A DNA stretch of 64,000 nucleotides from Mucilaginibacter sp. (GTDB taxonomy: Bacteria; Bacteroidota; Bacteroidia; Sphingobacteriales; Sphingobacteriaceae): positions 62,001-126,000 of the forward strand of contig JAUCSE010000058.1 in the NCBI GenBank assembly GCA_030445275.1, written 5' to 3'. The notes beneath the pieces are model-generated. The model had not been told where the DNA came from. It saw only the letters and a program-made list of their open reading frames with translations, and did not search any database. Shown in pieces: positions 55,490 through 64,000 of this stretch. The position numbers and the translations under genes are program-made. The first letter of the stretch is position 1. Each line of letters begins with the position of its first letter.

Positions 55490-57955
55490 TCAATTACTTC
55501 TTATCCTGTCTCTTTCATTCTTTGTACCGCTCTCCTGTTTACCCTGGCCCGTACTACGGGTGCTGCCAAAGGATTTGGAATAGCTCAGTTTGATGATGGG
55601 GAATTTGCTCGATTCTGTATGCACATCAACAAAGCTCTTTATAGAAAAAGGCTCTTCCGTCAATGTACCATAACGGACCTTGAAACGTACAGTTCTTAAA
55701 ATATCGGCAACAGAAAGTTGAAAACTCCCGCCATTGTTTTTTAATTCTTTTTTAATACCCGCATCCAACGAACCCAGCCCATCCATTCTTGCTGTTCCAT
55801 TATAAGTACGGGAATTATACCAGCCCGAAAGTTCAAAAGAAAACTTTTTGGGTAGTTTAAATGATTCATTAAAATTCAGGGAGTAAATAAAACTGGTATT
55901 CTGAAAAGGATAAATAGTATAGTCTCCTTTTTCCCGGCTCAGGCCACCGATAAAACCATAGTTCATGTTCCACCAGTCATTTACTTTAAAAGGCAAATTA
56001 GCTTGCAGGGTTATATTATTCAGATAGGTCAGATTTTGGGGTGATATATACAGCAAGTCCTTTAATGGCCCCTGGCCTAACTGGTACCTGGTAATAGGGT
56101 GATCATCCCGGCTAAAAAGCAGCGAAAATGAATAGTCGCGGTATTTATAACCCAGTTTAATGTTGTTAGTTATAGTTGGTTTCAAAAAAGGGTTACCTGT
56201 ATAAACAGCCGTAGGATCACTGTAGCCAACATATGAAGCAAGATCGTTGTACGAAGGTCTGCTGATCCTTTTGGTGTACGATAACTGCAGCTCAGAATTT
56301 TCATTCAGCTTTTTTGAAAACAATATACTGGGGAAAAGTACCCCCAGTTTCCGGTCGACTAAACTTTGCCCGGTCTTGGGATCCTCCATATTGGTATAAG
56401 AGTATTCATACCTTGCCCCTACCACCAGGCTGGTTGAAGCGTTGAATTGTGCATTAACAGAGGCATAAGCCGCTCCTATACCCTCTTTCATATAAATTTC
56501 GGTTGCTGTTTCGGTATTATTAACCCATTTACCATCCACTAGGCTTTGTATACCTGATGAACTTGAACTTGTAGTATAGGTGCCTTTAATGCCGGTTTCC
56601 AGTTTTACTTTAGGATTTAACTGTTTAGAATAATCTGCCCTAGCTACGCCAACCTTTATCGATGTGTTTGCAAAACTATTTTGACGTTGAGCGCTGACAC
56701 TATTATTGGCAGCCACCTGCTCTCCATTTTTATTTACAAAGGAGCTTTCCACCTCCGTTGGGCCATTATTATTGTAATAAATATAATCCATATCGAAATT
56801 GACCTTTTCCCCTTCGCTGATCACTTTTTCTATATTAAATGAACTGATCAGGTTGTCCCAGGTGTTGGTTCCGTTGATATGGCCATCGTATATCAATAAG
56901 GAATCGGGCAAAACATTGTACCCTGCATGGCTATAAGAAGCTACAGATGCATGGCTGTTATTATAGGTAATACTGCCTCCAATAGTGGTTTGGGGATCCA
57001 ACTTAAAATCAGCTCCTATGATGGCGTTATGATTATTCTGAACCCGTTTTGTAGTGAATATACCTGTGACCTCAACATCGCCACCTAAAAAAGGCATATT
57101 TTGGGCGCTTATTACAGAAAAATCACTGTAAGTACGGTCATGCGCAAATGTATAGGAACCGTATAAATTAACCTTATTGGTATTATGAGCCAGGTTGATA
57201 CTACCCGATCCTTTTTCACCCCAGCCATATCCTCCGGTTAGGGTATAGGAACCACTGGTTCCCTGTCTTTTATTTTTCTTTGATACAATGTTAATAATAC
57301 CGGCACTGCCTTCGGCATCATAACCTGCAGGCGGTGTGGTTAATAACTCTACTTTTTCGATATTATCAGCACTCATCCCATTTAATAGGGTAACCACCTG
57401 ATCTATTGGCATGCGCATCAGTTTGCCATCCATCATCACCATTACACCGCTTTTGCCATTTAAGTTGATACTGTTGTTTCGATGATCAATAACCACCCCG
57501 GGCGACCGCTCTAGTACCTGCAGGGCCGAACTTCCTTTAGTAAGCACGCTGCTGGCAACATTTACCACCATACCATCATTTCGTTGCTGATACAGGGGCT
57601 TATCCGCGCGAATCACCACCTCGCCCAGTTGCCGGATATTTTCGTTCATGGTGATGGTTCCAAAATCTTTAACCGGTTTGTTAGCGGTGATCTCAAAAAC
57701 AGGTGAGGTCCAGGTTTGGTGCCCTATACTGCTTAATCTGAGCAGGTAACTCCCAGCAATTATATTATCAATCCGGTAAGCGCCCTGTTCATTGCTTAGC
57801 ATACTTTTCACTATTGATGTATCATTGCCCTTTAACAGGAATACACTAACAAATGGAAGCGGCTGTCCGTTTGCAGTAACAAGTTTTCCACTTACCTGCC
57901 CAAAGGTGTCCCGCAGCAGAAAAAAACATAATAAGCTTAAAAACAGCGTTTTCAT
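55490..57955 (-). CDS. Outer-membrane beta-barrel protein with CarboxypepD_reg and plug domains
   Basis: About 821 residues from the ATG at 57955, which directly precedes a signal peptide (MKTLFLSLLCFFLLRDTFGQ); the frame to 57997 adds an unlikely hydrophilic lead. A CarboxypepD_reg-like domain (about 20-100, with GAYRIDNIIAGSYLLRLSSI) is followed by a degenerate TonB plug (ALQVLERSPGVVIDHRNNSI, VMMDGKLMRM, then GYDAEGSAGIINIVSKKN) and a barrel of the OMP_b-brl_3 type (PF14905). This family lacks a clear SusD partner and its ligands are mostly unknown. It is divergent from the LytS/LytTR pair, which may control it. Confidence 0.9.
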   Translation of the reverse strand: MKTLFLSLLCFFLLRDTFGQVSGKLVTANGQPLPFVSVFLLKGNDTSIVKSMLSNEQGAYRIDNIIAGSYLLRLSSIGHQTWTSPVFEITANKPVKDFGTITMNENIRQLGEVVIRADKPLYQQRNDGMVVNVASSVLTKGSSALQVLERSPGVVIDHRNNSINLNGKSGVMVMMDGKLMRMPIDQVVTLLNGMSADNIEKVELLTTPPAGYDAEGSAGIINIVSKKNKRQGTSGSYTLTGGYGWGEKGSGSINLAHNTNKVNLYGSYTFAHDRTYSDFSVISAQNMPFLGGDVEVTGIFTTKRVQNNHNAIIGADFKLDPQTTIGGSITYNNSHASVASYSHAGYNVLPDSLLIYDGHINGTNTWDNLISSFNIEKVISEGEKVNFDMDYIYYNNNGPTEVESSFVNKNGEQVAANNSVSAQRQNSFANTSIKVGVARADYSKQLNPKVKLETGIKGTYTTSSSSSGIQSLVDGKWVNNTETATEIYMKEGIGAAYASVNAQFNASTSLVVGARYEYSYTNMEDPKTGQSLVDRKLGVLFPSILFSKKLNENSELQLSYTKRISRPSYNDLASYVGYSDPTAVYTGNPFLKPTITNNIKLGYKYRDYSFSLLFSRDDHPITRYQLGQGPLKDLLYISPQNLTYLNNITLQANLPFKVNDWWNMNYGFIGGLSREKGDYTIYPFQNTSFIYSLNFNESFKLPKKFSFELSGWYNSRTYNGTARMDGLGSLDAGIKKELKNNGGSFQLSVADILRTVRFKVRYGTLTEEPFSIKSFVDVHTESSKFPIIKLSYSKSFGSTRSTGQGKQESGTKNERDRIRSN

Positions 57956-58234
57956 ATCAGCATTTATTCGTTTGAACTGAGTCAAAGGAATGAGCACTGA
58001 AAGAATTAAAAAAATGTGAATGACCAGCGAGCTGTTATAATTGATGAACTACGTAAAACCCGGTAAAACATGATAAAATCTTATCCAATCAGTATAAATT
58101 ACCGGTAATACATCAGCAGTAGTAGCTGGTCAATTAATCCTTACCGTTTATATATTGGTGATACATAAATCACTACAATTAATGTATCTTAGATAATGGC
58201 ATATTTTTTATATAAAAACACCATCTAAAAGGAA

Positions 58235-59359
58235 ATGAGTGCTTTATCTATTAATACTTCAAATCAAAGTTGGCTGTTTAAATACAAGCTGTACCACATC
58301 CCTTTCTGGTGTGTATATCATTATCTCTGGTGGTTATTGGCAGTGGGTAATCCCATAACAGCGGCCAGTTCTATGTTTTTTTCTGCCTATTCGGTAAAAA
58401 TCCTGGCTTATGTTATTTTCCAGGCTCTTGCGGTATATTTTAATCTTTACTTTCTGATTCCCAGATATATGGAAAAAGACAGGCTGACGGAATACGTGAT
58501 TTACCTGGGCATTACTATCATCTGCGCGGCTTCGTTAATTAATACCGGCTATTATTTAAGCGCCTTTTTTGCAGGCTGTACCATCACGAAGATGTTTGGA
58601 GCCGAAGCGGGCACCTTTTTCCATTTTTATAATACATCGTTCCCATCTACCGTGGCCAGCATGACGCTTGGTATGAGTATTAAATTAACCAAAAACTGGA
58701 TACAAACAGAAAGACGGCAACGGCTATTAGAAAAGGAAAAACTGGAAACAGAGCTCAAATTTTTAAAATATCAGTTTAATCCGCATTTTCTTTTTAACAG
58801 TATCAATTCTATATTTTTCCTGATCCATAAAAATCCGGATATGGCTTCGGCCTCGCTCGCCAAATTTTCTGAATTGCTGCGGTATCAATTGTATGAATGT
58901 AATGACCAGCAGATCCCGCTGGGTAAAGAAATCACCTATCTTGAAAACTTTATTGAGTTGGAGAAACTCCGGCAAAATAACAACGTGCATGTTTCCTTTG
59001 AATTTGAGGAGCCACATACCGATCATTTGGGTATTGCACCATTTATACTGATGACCTTTGTTGAAAATGCCTTTAAACATGTTTCCAAACATACCGGCAA
59101 TTCCAATTGGATCAGCATAAAACTGGTGTTAGATCAGCAGCAACTCGATCTTTTTATAGCCAATAGTACATCGCCTGAAATAGTTAATGATGTATTAAAT
59201 TACGGGGGCATTGGCCTTAAAAATGTAAAAAGAAGACTTGACCTGATCTATCCGGAGCAGTATGACCTGGATATACAGGATAGCGCCTATAAATTTGAGG
59301 TAAGGTTGCAACTCACCTTATTGGAGTTTGAGTTATCGCCAACATTGCAAATGGCTTAA
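58235..59359 (+). CDS. LytS-type sensor histidine kinase
   Basis: A 374-residue membrane histidine kinase of the PF06580 class. Four hydrophobic segments lie within about residues 15-155. A short coiled coil (about 155-175) leads to the phospho-acceptor block LKYQFNPHFLFNSINSIFFL (about 176-195), then the N-box FVENAFKHVSKH (about 275) and the G-box GGIGLKNVKRRLDLIYPEQY (about 326-345). No separate sensor domain is seen; the membrane part probably senses the signal. An AAAAGGA ribosome site precedes the ATG by a few bases. The response-regulator gene starts 7 bp after its stop. Confidence 0.93.
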   Translation: MSALSINTSNQSWLFKYKLYHIPFWCVYHYLWWLLAVGNPITAASSMFFSAYSVKILAYVIFQALAVYFNLYFLIPRYMEKDRLTEYVIYLGITIICAASLINTGYYLSAFFAGCTITKMFGAEAGTFFHFYNTSFPSTVASMTLGMSIKLTKNWIQTERRQRLLEKEKLETELKFLKYQFNPHFLFNSINSIFFLIHKNPDMASASLAKFSELLRYQLYECNDQQIPLGKEITYLENFIELEKLRQNNNVHVSFEFEEPHTDHLGIAPFILMTFVENAFKHVSKHTGNSNWISIKLVLDQQQLDLFIANSTSPEIVNDVLNYGGIGLKNVKRRLDLIYPEQYDLDIQDSAYKFEVRLQLTLLEFELSPTLQMA

Positions 59360-59366
59360 TTATTTA

Positions 59367-60113
59367 ATGCATATGATCAACTGTATAATTATTGATGATG
59401 AGCCGTTAGCCCGTGAGGGCCTTGCCAATTATGTGCGGGAGGTTGATTTTTTGCATCTGATAGCTACCTGCGAAAACCCGGTAGAGTTGATCAAACTACT
59501 GGATGAGCACAAGGTTGATCTGATATTTCTGGATATCCAGATGCCCAAAATGAATGGTATCGATTTTTTAAAGATCGTTCAAAACCCGCCAATGGTAGTT
59601 ATCACCTCGGCGTATCCCAGTTATGCCCTGGAAAGCTTTCATTTGAACGTACTGGATTATCTTTTAAAACCTATCACATTCGACAGGTTTTTCAAATCGG
59701 TTCATAAAGCCAAGGATTATCACAGACTCCTGACCAATTCGGCTTCGTCAAACCTGCAAAAAGAGGAACCGGATGCTGATTATTTCTTTATCAAATGCGG
59801 CAATAAATACGAAAAGATATATTTTGATGATATCCTGTATGTACAGGGCATGCAAAACTATGTGGCCATTTTTACCAGTAAAGGTAAACATATGACCCTC
59901 CTGAACCTGAAAAGCCTGGAACAGAACCTGGATAACCGGTATTTTATCCGGGTGCATAAATCGTACATGGTTTCGATCAGTAAAATTGACGGGATTGAAG
60001 GGAACGAGATCTTTATACAAACCCACCGCATCCCTATCAGCAGAAACCACCGCGAACTGGTAATAGCCCAGGTGGTTGAAAGTAAACTATTGGATAAAAT
60101 AAAACTTTCATAA
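59367..60113 (+). CDS. LytTR-type response regulator
   Basis: About 248 residues from the ATG at 59367; a second ATG at 59373 is equally possible, and a TTG frame further up overlaps the kinase gene and is unlikely. The receiver domain (about 3-115) has the acidic pair in IIIDDEPLAREG, the phospho-acceptor Asp in LIFLDIQMPKMNG, and the conserved Ser and Lys in VVITSAY and LLKPITF. The C-terminal LytTR DNA-binding domain (about 150-245) includes DDILYVQGMQNYVAIFTSKG and RYFIRVHKSYMVSISKIDGI. It forms a two-component pair with the kinase and probably binds tandem sites in nearby promoters. Confidence 0.94.
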   Translation: MHMINCIIIDDEPLAREGLANYVREVDFLHLIATCENPVELIKLLDEHKVDLIFLDIQMPKMNGIDFLKIVQNPPMVVITSAYPSYALESFHLNVLDYLLKPITFDRFFKSVHKAKDYHRLLTNSASSNLQKEEPDADYFFIKCGNKYEKIYFDDILYVQGMQNYVAIFTSKGKHMTLLNLKSLEQNLDNRYFIRVHKSYMVSISKIDGIEGNEIFIQTHRIPISRNHRELVIAQVVESKLLDKIKLS

Positions 60114-60125
60114 CGTGCCAGGCAA

Positions 60126-60251
60126 TTAAAAAGCTAAAGCATATTTGAGGTGATTTAGCGGATCGGGAGGATAGAACTTAAAATTGCCATCGGTATTAAT
60201 GGATGGTTTGAAAACAGATTTGGTAATGTCCAAAAATAAATGGAAATTGCT
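60126..60251 (-). pseudogene. Possible remnant of a coding sequence
   Basis: Forty-one sense codons on the minus strand, between stops, with a more coding-like composition than the flanks; the middle reads VFKPSINTDGNFKFYPPDPL. There is no ATG in frame; the upstream frame is broken by a stop 4 codons after an ATG. It could be the 3' end of a decayed gene or chance. I do not recognise a family. Confidence 0.2.
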
Positions 60252-60379
60252 TTAAAGGTTGTGCATAATGGTGCATTTATTTGATGTTAATATTATTTAA
60301 CATATTGATTATTAACACAATTACACAACTTTTTTCTTCCGTTTTTATATCAATTTTTGACCATGCAATACGTTTAAAT

Positions 60380-60757
60380 ATGAAAAAAGTAACGGGCCTT
60401 GGCGGTGTATTTTTTAAATGCGATAATCCGCAAGGTATGAACGAATGGTACACCAAAAACCTTGGCTTGCCTACCAGTGAATACGGAGTAACGTTTGAAT
60501 GGCGACAGGCTGATGATCCGTCGAAAACAGGGTCTACCTCCTGGTGCACGTTTCCACAGGATACCAAATATTTCAATCCGTCGGCTAAGCCATTTATGAT
60601 CAATTACCGGGTGGAAAATATTGTTGCGCTGGTAGATGAACTAAAAAAGGAAAACGTGACCATTATTGATGAGATTGCGGAATATGACTATGGCAAATTT
60701 GTCCATGTACTTGATCCTGAAGGGAATGTTATTGAGCTTTGGGAGCCAGTAGATTGA
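60380..60757 (+). CDS. VOC-family (glyoxalase-like) protein
   Basis: About 125 residues from the ATG at 60380 (MKKVTGLGGVFFKC); earlier in-frame starts would add a hydrophobic, AT-rich segment that does not fit the family. It shows one vicinal-oxygen-chelate module with two beta-alpha-beta-beta-beta units: GVFFKCDNPQGMNEWYTKNL and later NIVALVDELKKENVTIIDEI, ending VHVLDPEGNVIELWEP with the typical Glu ligand. Members act as dimers and include lyases, dioxygenases and resistance proteins; the substrate is not predictable. It is cytoplasmic and stands alone between the two-component system and the second sigma locus. Confidence 0.87.
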   Translation: MKKVTGLGGVFFKCDNPQGMNEWYTKNLGLPTSEYGVTFEWRQADDPSKTGSTSWCTFPQDTKYFNPSAKPFMINYRVENIVALVDELKKENVTIIDEIAEYDYGKFVHVLDPEGNVIELWEPVD

Positions 60758-60961
60758 TTTGGATCAGGATAACCTGACAGGTAAATCATAGGCAATCTCT
60801 TCAAGATTTTACCTTTATGCACCGTTTGATTTCGTCACCGGAACACACTTATCCCAGTGATCTTTTGTGGTTGCTTATATACCGACACTGAATATGGATC
60901 ACTATTATTAAACAATTATTAATATTTAATGATCTTTATTTATAATGATTCTAAATAATTA

Positions 60962-60969
60962 TATATTTG
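60962..60969 (+). promoter_or_regulatory. -7 promoter element of the second sigma-factor gene
   Basis: TATATTTG matches TAnnTTTG exactly. It overlaps the TTG codon at 60967 that would give the longest sigma-factor frame, so transcription probably starts after that codon and translation at the GTG at 60988. The -33 TTG is absent at the usual distance. Confidence 0.5.
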
Positions 60970-60987
60970 TCCCAAATTACGTGGGCA

Positions 60988-61524
60988 GTGTCAGGCAATA
61001 TTGATCAAAACAAAATATTTTTCCAGTTAAACGAGCAATCGTTTCACCAACTTTACCTGAGATATTGGAAAAAAGTTTTTGCCATTTGCTACAACACCCT
61101 GCGCGACGAAGATATAGCCTCCGAGCTTTCGCAGGACATATTTGAATCCCTATGGAAACGCAGAAATAACCTGCAGATCAATGCTACTATTGAACAATAC
61201 ATTTTCCGCTCGGCCAAACTCGAAGTGCTGGAATATTGCCGTACCACTTCCAACAGGCAAAGGCATTTACAAACTGTGATACAAAACCAGGCAACCGAGG
61301 GAAGCTACACGGAAGACACATTGAACTATAACGAACTCTATAAAAATATTAACCGTTTAATTAACCGGCTACCCCGCAAATCGCAGGAAGTTTATCGCTT
61401 AAGCCAGCAGGAAGGATTGGATAAAAAGTCTATTGCCTCTGCCCTGCTTATCTCCGAAAAAACGGTAGAATATCATCTTTATAAAGCACTAAATTTCCTC
61501 AGGGAAAACCTCGCTACAGACTAA
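60988..61524 (+). CDS. ECF-type RNA polymerase sigma factor
   Basis: About 178 residues from the GTG at 60988; a TTG 21 bp upstream lies inside the probable promoter. Region 2 is seen as FHQLYLRYWKKVFAICYNTL and DIASELSQDIFESLWKRRNN (about 20-65). Region 4 has INRLPRKSQEVYRLSQQEGL and the helix-turn-helix IASALLISEKTVEYHLYKAL (about 125-170). It belongs to the Bacteroidota FecI-like group. The fecR gene follows after 151 bp and an STN-type TonB receptor gene after that, so it should direct transcription of the receptor operon once released by its anti-sigma partner. Confidence 0.92.
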   Translation: MSGNIDQNKIFFQLNEQSFHQLYLRYWKKVFAICYNTLRDEDIASELSQDIFESLWKRRNNLQINATIEQYIFRSAKLEVLEYCRTTSNRQRHLQTVIQNQATEGSYTEDTLNYNELYKNINRLINRLPRKSQEVYRLSQQEGLDKKSIASALLISEKTVEYHLYKALNFLRENLATD

Positions 61525-61675
61525 AAAGCGCTCAAAATCCATCTTCCTAAATCCAAAATAAATTTATCATACTGAATATCTGCCAGTTAAATATTATTTA
61601 GAATTAGTCTTAGGAAAAATAGCGACTTAATCGGCTATACTATTGAATGCAGCGGAGTGGCTTGCATTTTATTAA

Positions 61676-62629
61676 ATGAAGACAAATATAATCCAAGAAT
61701 TACTGGAACGCTACCATCAGGGCAAAGTCACTCCTGAGGAACGGCTTGACATTGAAAAATGGCTGCAAATTACAAATGAAGATGATCTTACCGTTCCGCC
61801 TGCTGTAGACATGCAGGCTACAGAGGATAAAAACTGGACAGAATTATCCGGTCGTTTATTCCCTGAAAATGAACCTAAGGGATTCAATTGGATGTGGTTT
61901 ACCAAAATAGCCGCAAGCGTTGTTTTAGTAGCAGGCTTTGCTTTGTTTGCTTATCATTCGTTCAATGGTAGTAAGCAACAAGCCGAAGTTATCAGCTATC
62001 ATGAAGTATCTGTTCCGAAAGGTAAAAAGGCGGTTTGTACCCTACCCGATGGTACAGTTGTGCAATTGAATGCCGATAGCAAACTTAAATATCCGGAAAA
62101 ATTCACAGACACCTCCAGGGTTATAGAATTTGAAGGCGAAGCATTTTTCACCGTAGCAAAAGACAAAAAACGTCCGTTCTCTATAAACAGCAAACAAACC
62201 GTGGTACGGGTTTTAGGAACACACTTTAACCTGCGCGCTTATCCGCAGGAAAATAAAACCGACGTAGTGGTTGAGGAAGGCCGGGTAAAATTCTCCGTAA
62301 AAAACAAAAAGGACTTTTTAATTCTTACCGCCAACCAACAGGGTATTTATACAGTTGACCATTCCCTAAAACAGCAAAACGTATATGCTGCCGCTTATTA
62401 TGGCTGGCGTAATAACCAATTGCAATTTAACGATGAAAAGCTGAGTGATATAGCTCAAAGCCTGGAGCGCTGGTACAATATCAAAGTGATCATCAAAAAC
62501 GCTGCTTTAAAAAACGAGCGTTATACCGGCAAGTTTAACAACCCTGCCGTGAGTAGTGTATTAAGCAGCATGGCCTTCGCTATTAAATTTAACTATCATA
62601 TAACCGGAAACACTTTAACAATATATTAA
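61676..62629 (+). CDS. FecR-family anti-sigma factor
   Basis: A 317-residue inner-membrane anti-sigma factor. The cytoplasmic N-terminus starts LLERYHQGKVTPEERLDIEK, as in other sigma-binding FecR heads. One membrane helix is near 77-95 (IAASVVLVAGFALFAYHSF). The periplasmic FecR domain (about 105-205) has VPKGKKAVCTLPDGTVVQLN and FEGEAFFTVAKDKKRPFSIN. A DUF4974-like end (NDEKLSDIAQSLERWYNIKV, about 260-280) completes it. It sits between its sigma gene and the STN receptor gene, the classic FecIRA order, and is separate from the sigma/FecR pair at 11.9-13.6 kb. Confidence 0.95.
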   Translation: MKTNIIQELLERYHQGKVTPEERLDIEKWLQITNEDDLTVPPAVDMQATEDKNWTELSGRLFPENEPKGFNWMWFTKIAASVVLVAGFALFAYHSFNGSKQQAEVISYHEVSVPKGKKAVCTLPDGTVVQLNADSKLKYPEKFTDTSRVIEFEGEAFFTVAKDKKRPFSINSKQTVVRVLGTHFNLRAYPQENKTDVVVEEGRVKFSVKNKKDFLILTANQQGIYTVDHSLKQQNVYAAAYYGWRNNQLQFNDEKLSDIAQSLERWYNIKVIIKNAALKNERYTGKFNNPAVSSVLSSMAFAIKFNYHITGNTLTIY

Positions 62630-62665
62630 GCCTATGTAACTACTACGACATGATAAAATAAAAAT

Positions 62666-62700
62666 TCCCGGTGCTTCATCGCCAAACTACAACACCGGGA
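62666..62700. other. Stem-loop between fecR and the TonB receptor gene
   Basis: Arms TCCCGGTG (62666-62673) and CACCGGGA (62693-62700) enclose 19 nt, in the 115-bp gap between fecR and the receptor. On the plus strand no T-run follows, so it is not a simple terminator; on the minus strand ATTTTTATTTTAT follows. It may modulate read-through into, or the stability of, the receptor message. Confidence 0.5.
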
Positions 62701-62744
62701 TAGTTCAACTAAAGCTTTCTCTAATTAAACATTTAAACAAAAAT

Positions 62745-64000
62745 ATGGAACAGGTACATACTTACCTCACAAAATCTACTAAATATTCTTCATCATTAAA
62801 TCTATTCAAAAAGGGCATTAAAGCCGCATTTCTTGTTCTTTTAGCGCTTATTTGTACCACTCCATCGTTTGCCCAGCAAGGCACGCTTGATAAGTATATC
62901 ACCATAAAACTAAACAACATCAGCCTGGCCGATGCCTTGGCCGCCATTGGCGATAAAGCATCGGTAAACATCTCTTACAGCAATACCAAACTGGATACTA
63001 AAAAGATAGTAAACGTTAATGCCAGCAATAAAACCCTCCGCAAAGTATTATACGACTTGCTGGGTAATGATGTTAAACTGAATGCACAGGACAACGTGAT
63101 CACCATTCAAACAACTGATAACAAACCTGTTGCCTCTATTAACCTGAATAATAACCTGAACGAGGTTGTGGTGGTTTCTTCCCGCTCGCCACAGCACATC
63201 AGCGATATCCCCGGTACCGTTTGGGTGGTTGACAGCGCTAAACTGCAAACCCAGATCAAGGCCGGTGTACCGCTTAAAGAAGCGCTGGGTATCCTGATTC
63301 CCGGGCTTGATATTGGTAACCAGGGCCGTTCAAACTATGCACAAAACATACGCGGCCGTAATATACTGGTGATGATTGATGGTGTATCTATCAACAGCAC
63401 CCGCAACACCAGTCGCCAGTTTGATGCTATTGATCCTTTTAATATCGAAAAGATTGAGGTACTTTCAGGTGCAAGCTCTGTATATGGCGGCGATGCAACA
63501 GGTGGTATCATCAATATCGTAACAAAAAAGGCAACGGCTCAAAAACTGGCTTTTCAAACCGAAGTTGGGGGCCGCAGCGGCTTAAAACATGGCGATGATC
63601 ATGACCTGCGTGTAGCCCAGTCTGTTGCTGGTGGTAACAGCTTTGTAAAAGGCCGTTTAGGTTTTGCTTATCAACAAAATGGTGCCGCTTATGACGGTGA
63701 TAATCATCAGATTATTATTGATACCAAACAAGGCGACCTGCAATATAACCGCAGCATTGATCTGTTTGGAAACGTTGATTTCAAACTGAAACACAACCAG
63801 TCTATCAGTCTTGATGCTCAATACTATAATTCCAAATACAACAGTGATCATGGCTTATTCTTGGGTAATAATCTGGCCGGCGCTCTACCTGCCAATGCCA
63901 ACAACGGTGTTGCACCTGATCCTTCCTTGTTGGATGTACGCAAAGGTTTCGAGGCCGATGTGGTACCCCGCAGCAAGCGTATTTTTATTAATGGCCAGTA
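62745..64000 (+). CDS. TonB-dependent receptor with STN domain (5' part; runs off the window)
   Basis: The frame opens at ATG 62745 (MEQVHTYLTKST) and is still open at the right edge, giving 418 complete codons. A hydrophobic signal (AAFLVLLALICTTPSFAQ) lies about 27-44, with a 26-residue lead. The STN domain covers about 46-125 (IKLNNISLADALAAIGDKAS, then NASNKTLRKVLYDLLGN). The plug follows directly, without a CarboxypepD_reg domain: LKEALGILIPGLDIGNQG, NIRGRNILVMIDGVSIN and VLSGASSVYGGDATGGIINI. This FecA-like layout and the upstream sigma/FecR genes point to a signalling siderophore or heme receptor. The ligand is unknown because most of the barrel is missing. Confidence 0.93.
   Translation, partial: MEQVHTYLTKSTKYSSSLNLFKKGIKAAFLVLLALICTTPSFAQQGTLDKYITIKLNNISLADALAAIGDKASVNISYSNTKLDTKKIVNVNASNKTLRKVLYDLLGNDVKLNAQDNVITIQTTDNKPVASINLNNNLNEVVVVSSRSPQHISDIPGTVWVVDSAKLQTQIKAGVPLKEALGILIPGLDIGNQGRSNYAQNIRGRNILVMIDGVSINSTRNTSRQFDAIDPFNIEKIEVLSGASSVYGGDATGGIINIVTKKATAQKLAFQTEVGGRSGLKHGDDHDLRVAQSVAGGNSFVKGRLGFAYQQNGAAYDGDNHQIIIDTKQGDLQYNRSIDLFGNVDFKLKHNQSISLDAQYYNSKYNSDHGLFLGNNLAGALPANANNGVAPDPSLLDVRKGFEADVVPRSKRIFINGQ

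Noticed and set aside
60779..60814. Inverted repeat AGGTAAA/TTTACCT after the VOC gene as a terminator
   Set aside because: The stem is AT-rich with a long loop and no T-run; too weak to call.
62666..62700. Rho-independent terminator ending the sigma/fecR transcript
   Set aside because: No T-run follows on the plus strand; only the minus strand has one, where no gene ends. Kept as a stem-loop of unknown role.
1..64000. tRNA, rRNA, riboswitch, insertion sequence, integrase or phage genes
   Set aside because: Looked for on both strands by motif and context; nothing convincing was found.

Overview
The window reads as chromosomal DNA from a Bacteroidota bacterium of the family Sphingobacteriaceae, most like Mucilaginibacter or Pedobacter. 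The evidence is two SusC/SusD pairs, two ECF sigma/FecR anti-sigma pairs, STN-domain TonB receptors, LytS/LytTR signalling, TAnnTTTG-type -7 promoter elements, scarce Shine-Dalgarno sites and lipoproteins that begin Cys-Lys-Lys. No tRNA, rRNA, CRISPR array, prophage or insertion sequence was found. The genus is an inference from gene content only.

Left part (1-13.6 kb, minus strand). An ECF sigma factor and FecR-like anti-sigma lie upstream of an STN-type SusC, a SusD, a small lipoprotein, an M20 peptidase, an M14 carboxypeptidase, an AbgB-like amidohydrolase and the signal peptide of one more exported protein cut by the window edge. Gaps after susC are only 36-67 bp, so this looks like one long operon for binding, importing and breaking down peptides or N-acyl amino acids, under cell-surface signalling.

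14-28 kb. On the plus strand come a PiT phosphate transporter with a universal stress protein 8 bp behind it, then an MgtC-family membrane protein and a DUF2252 protein. On the minus strand is a complete efflux operon: TolC, membrane fusion protein, two different RND pumps overlapping by 4 bp, and a MarR regulator as last gene.

28.5-44 kb. A stand-alone 1320-residue membrane-bound NRPS-like enzyme has the architecture of epsilon-poly-L-lysine synthetase: adenylation domain, carrier domain, then three tandem soluble domains separated by three pairs of membrane helices. It is the most unusual gene here. Convergent with it is a GH78 alpha-L-rhamnosidase, followed by a beta-helix lipoprotein, a cytochrome c/FG-GAP protein and a second SusC/SusD pair with its own terminator.

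44-50 kb. A 957-bp spacer holds a cluster of degenerate repeats at roughly 50-bp steps. After it come exported MsrA and MsrB (periplasmic methionine sulfoxide repair), an HD hydrolase, a phosphodiesterase/metallophosphoesterase pair and a DUF5077/DUF3472 lipoprotein.

50.7-64 kb. A short inverted-repeat element precedes an iron-uptake pair (TonB siderophore receptor and PepSY membrane protein), methionine aminopeptidase with a clear promoter, and a CarboxypepD_reg/TonB-like outer-membrane protein divergent from a LytS/LytTR two-component system. A VOC protein and a second ECF sigma/FecR/STN-receptor locus follow; the receptor runs off the right edge.
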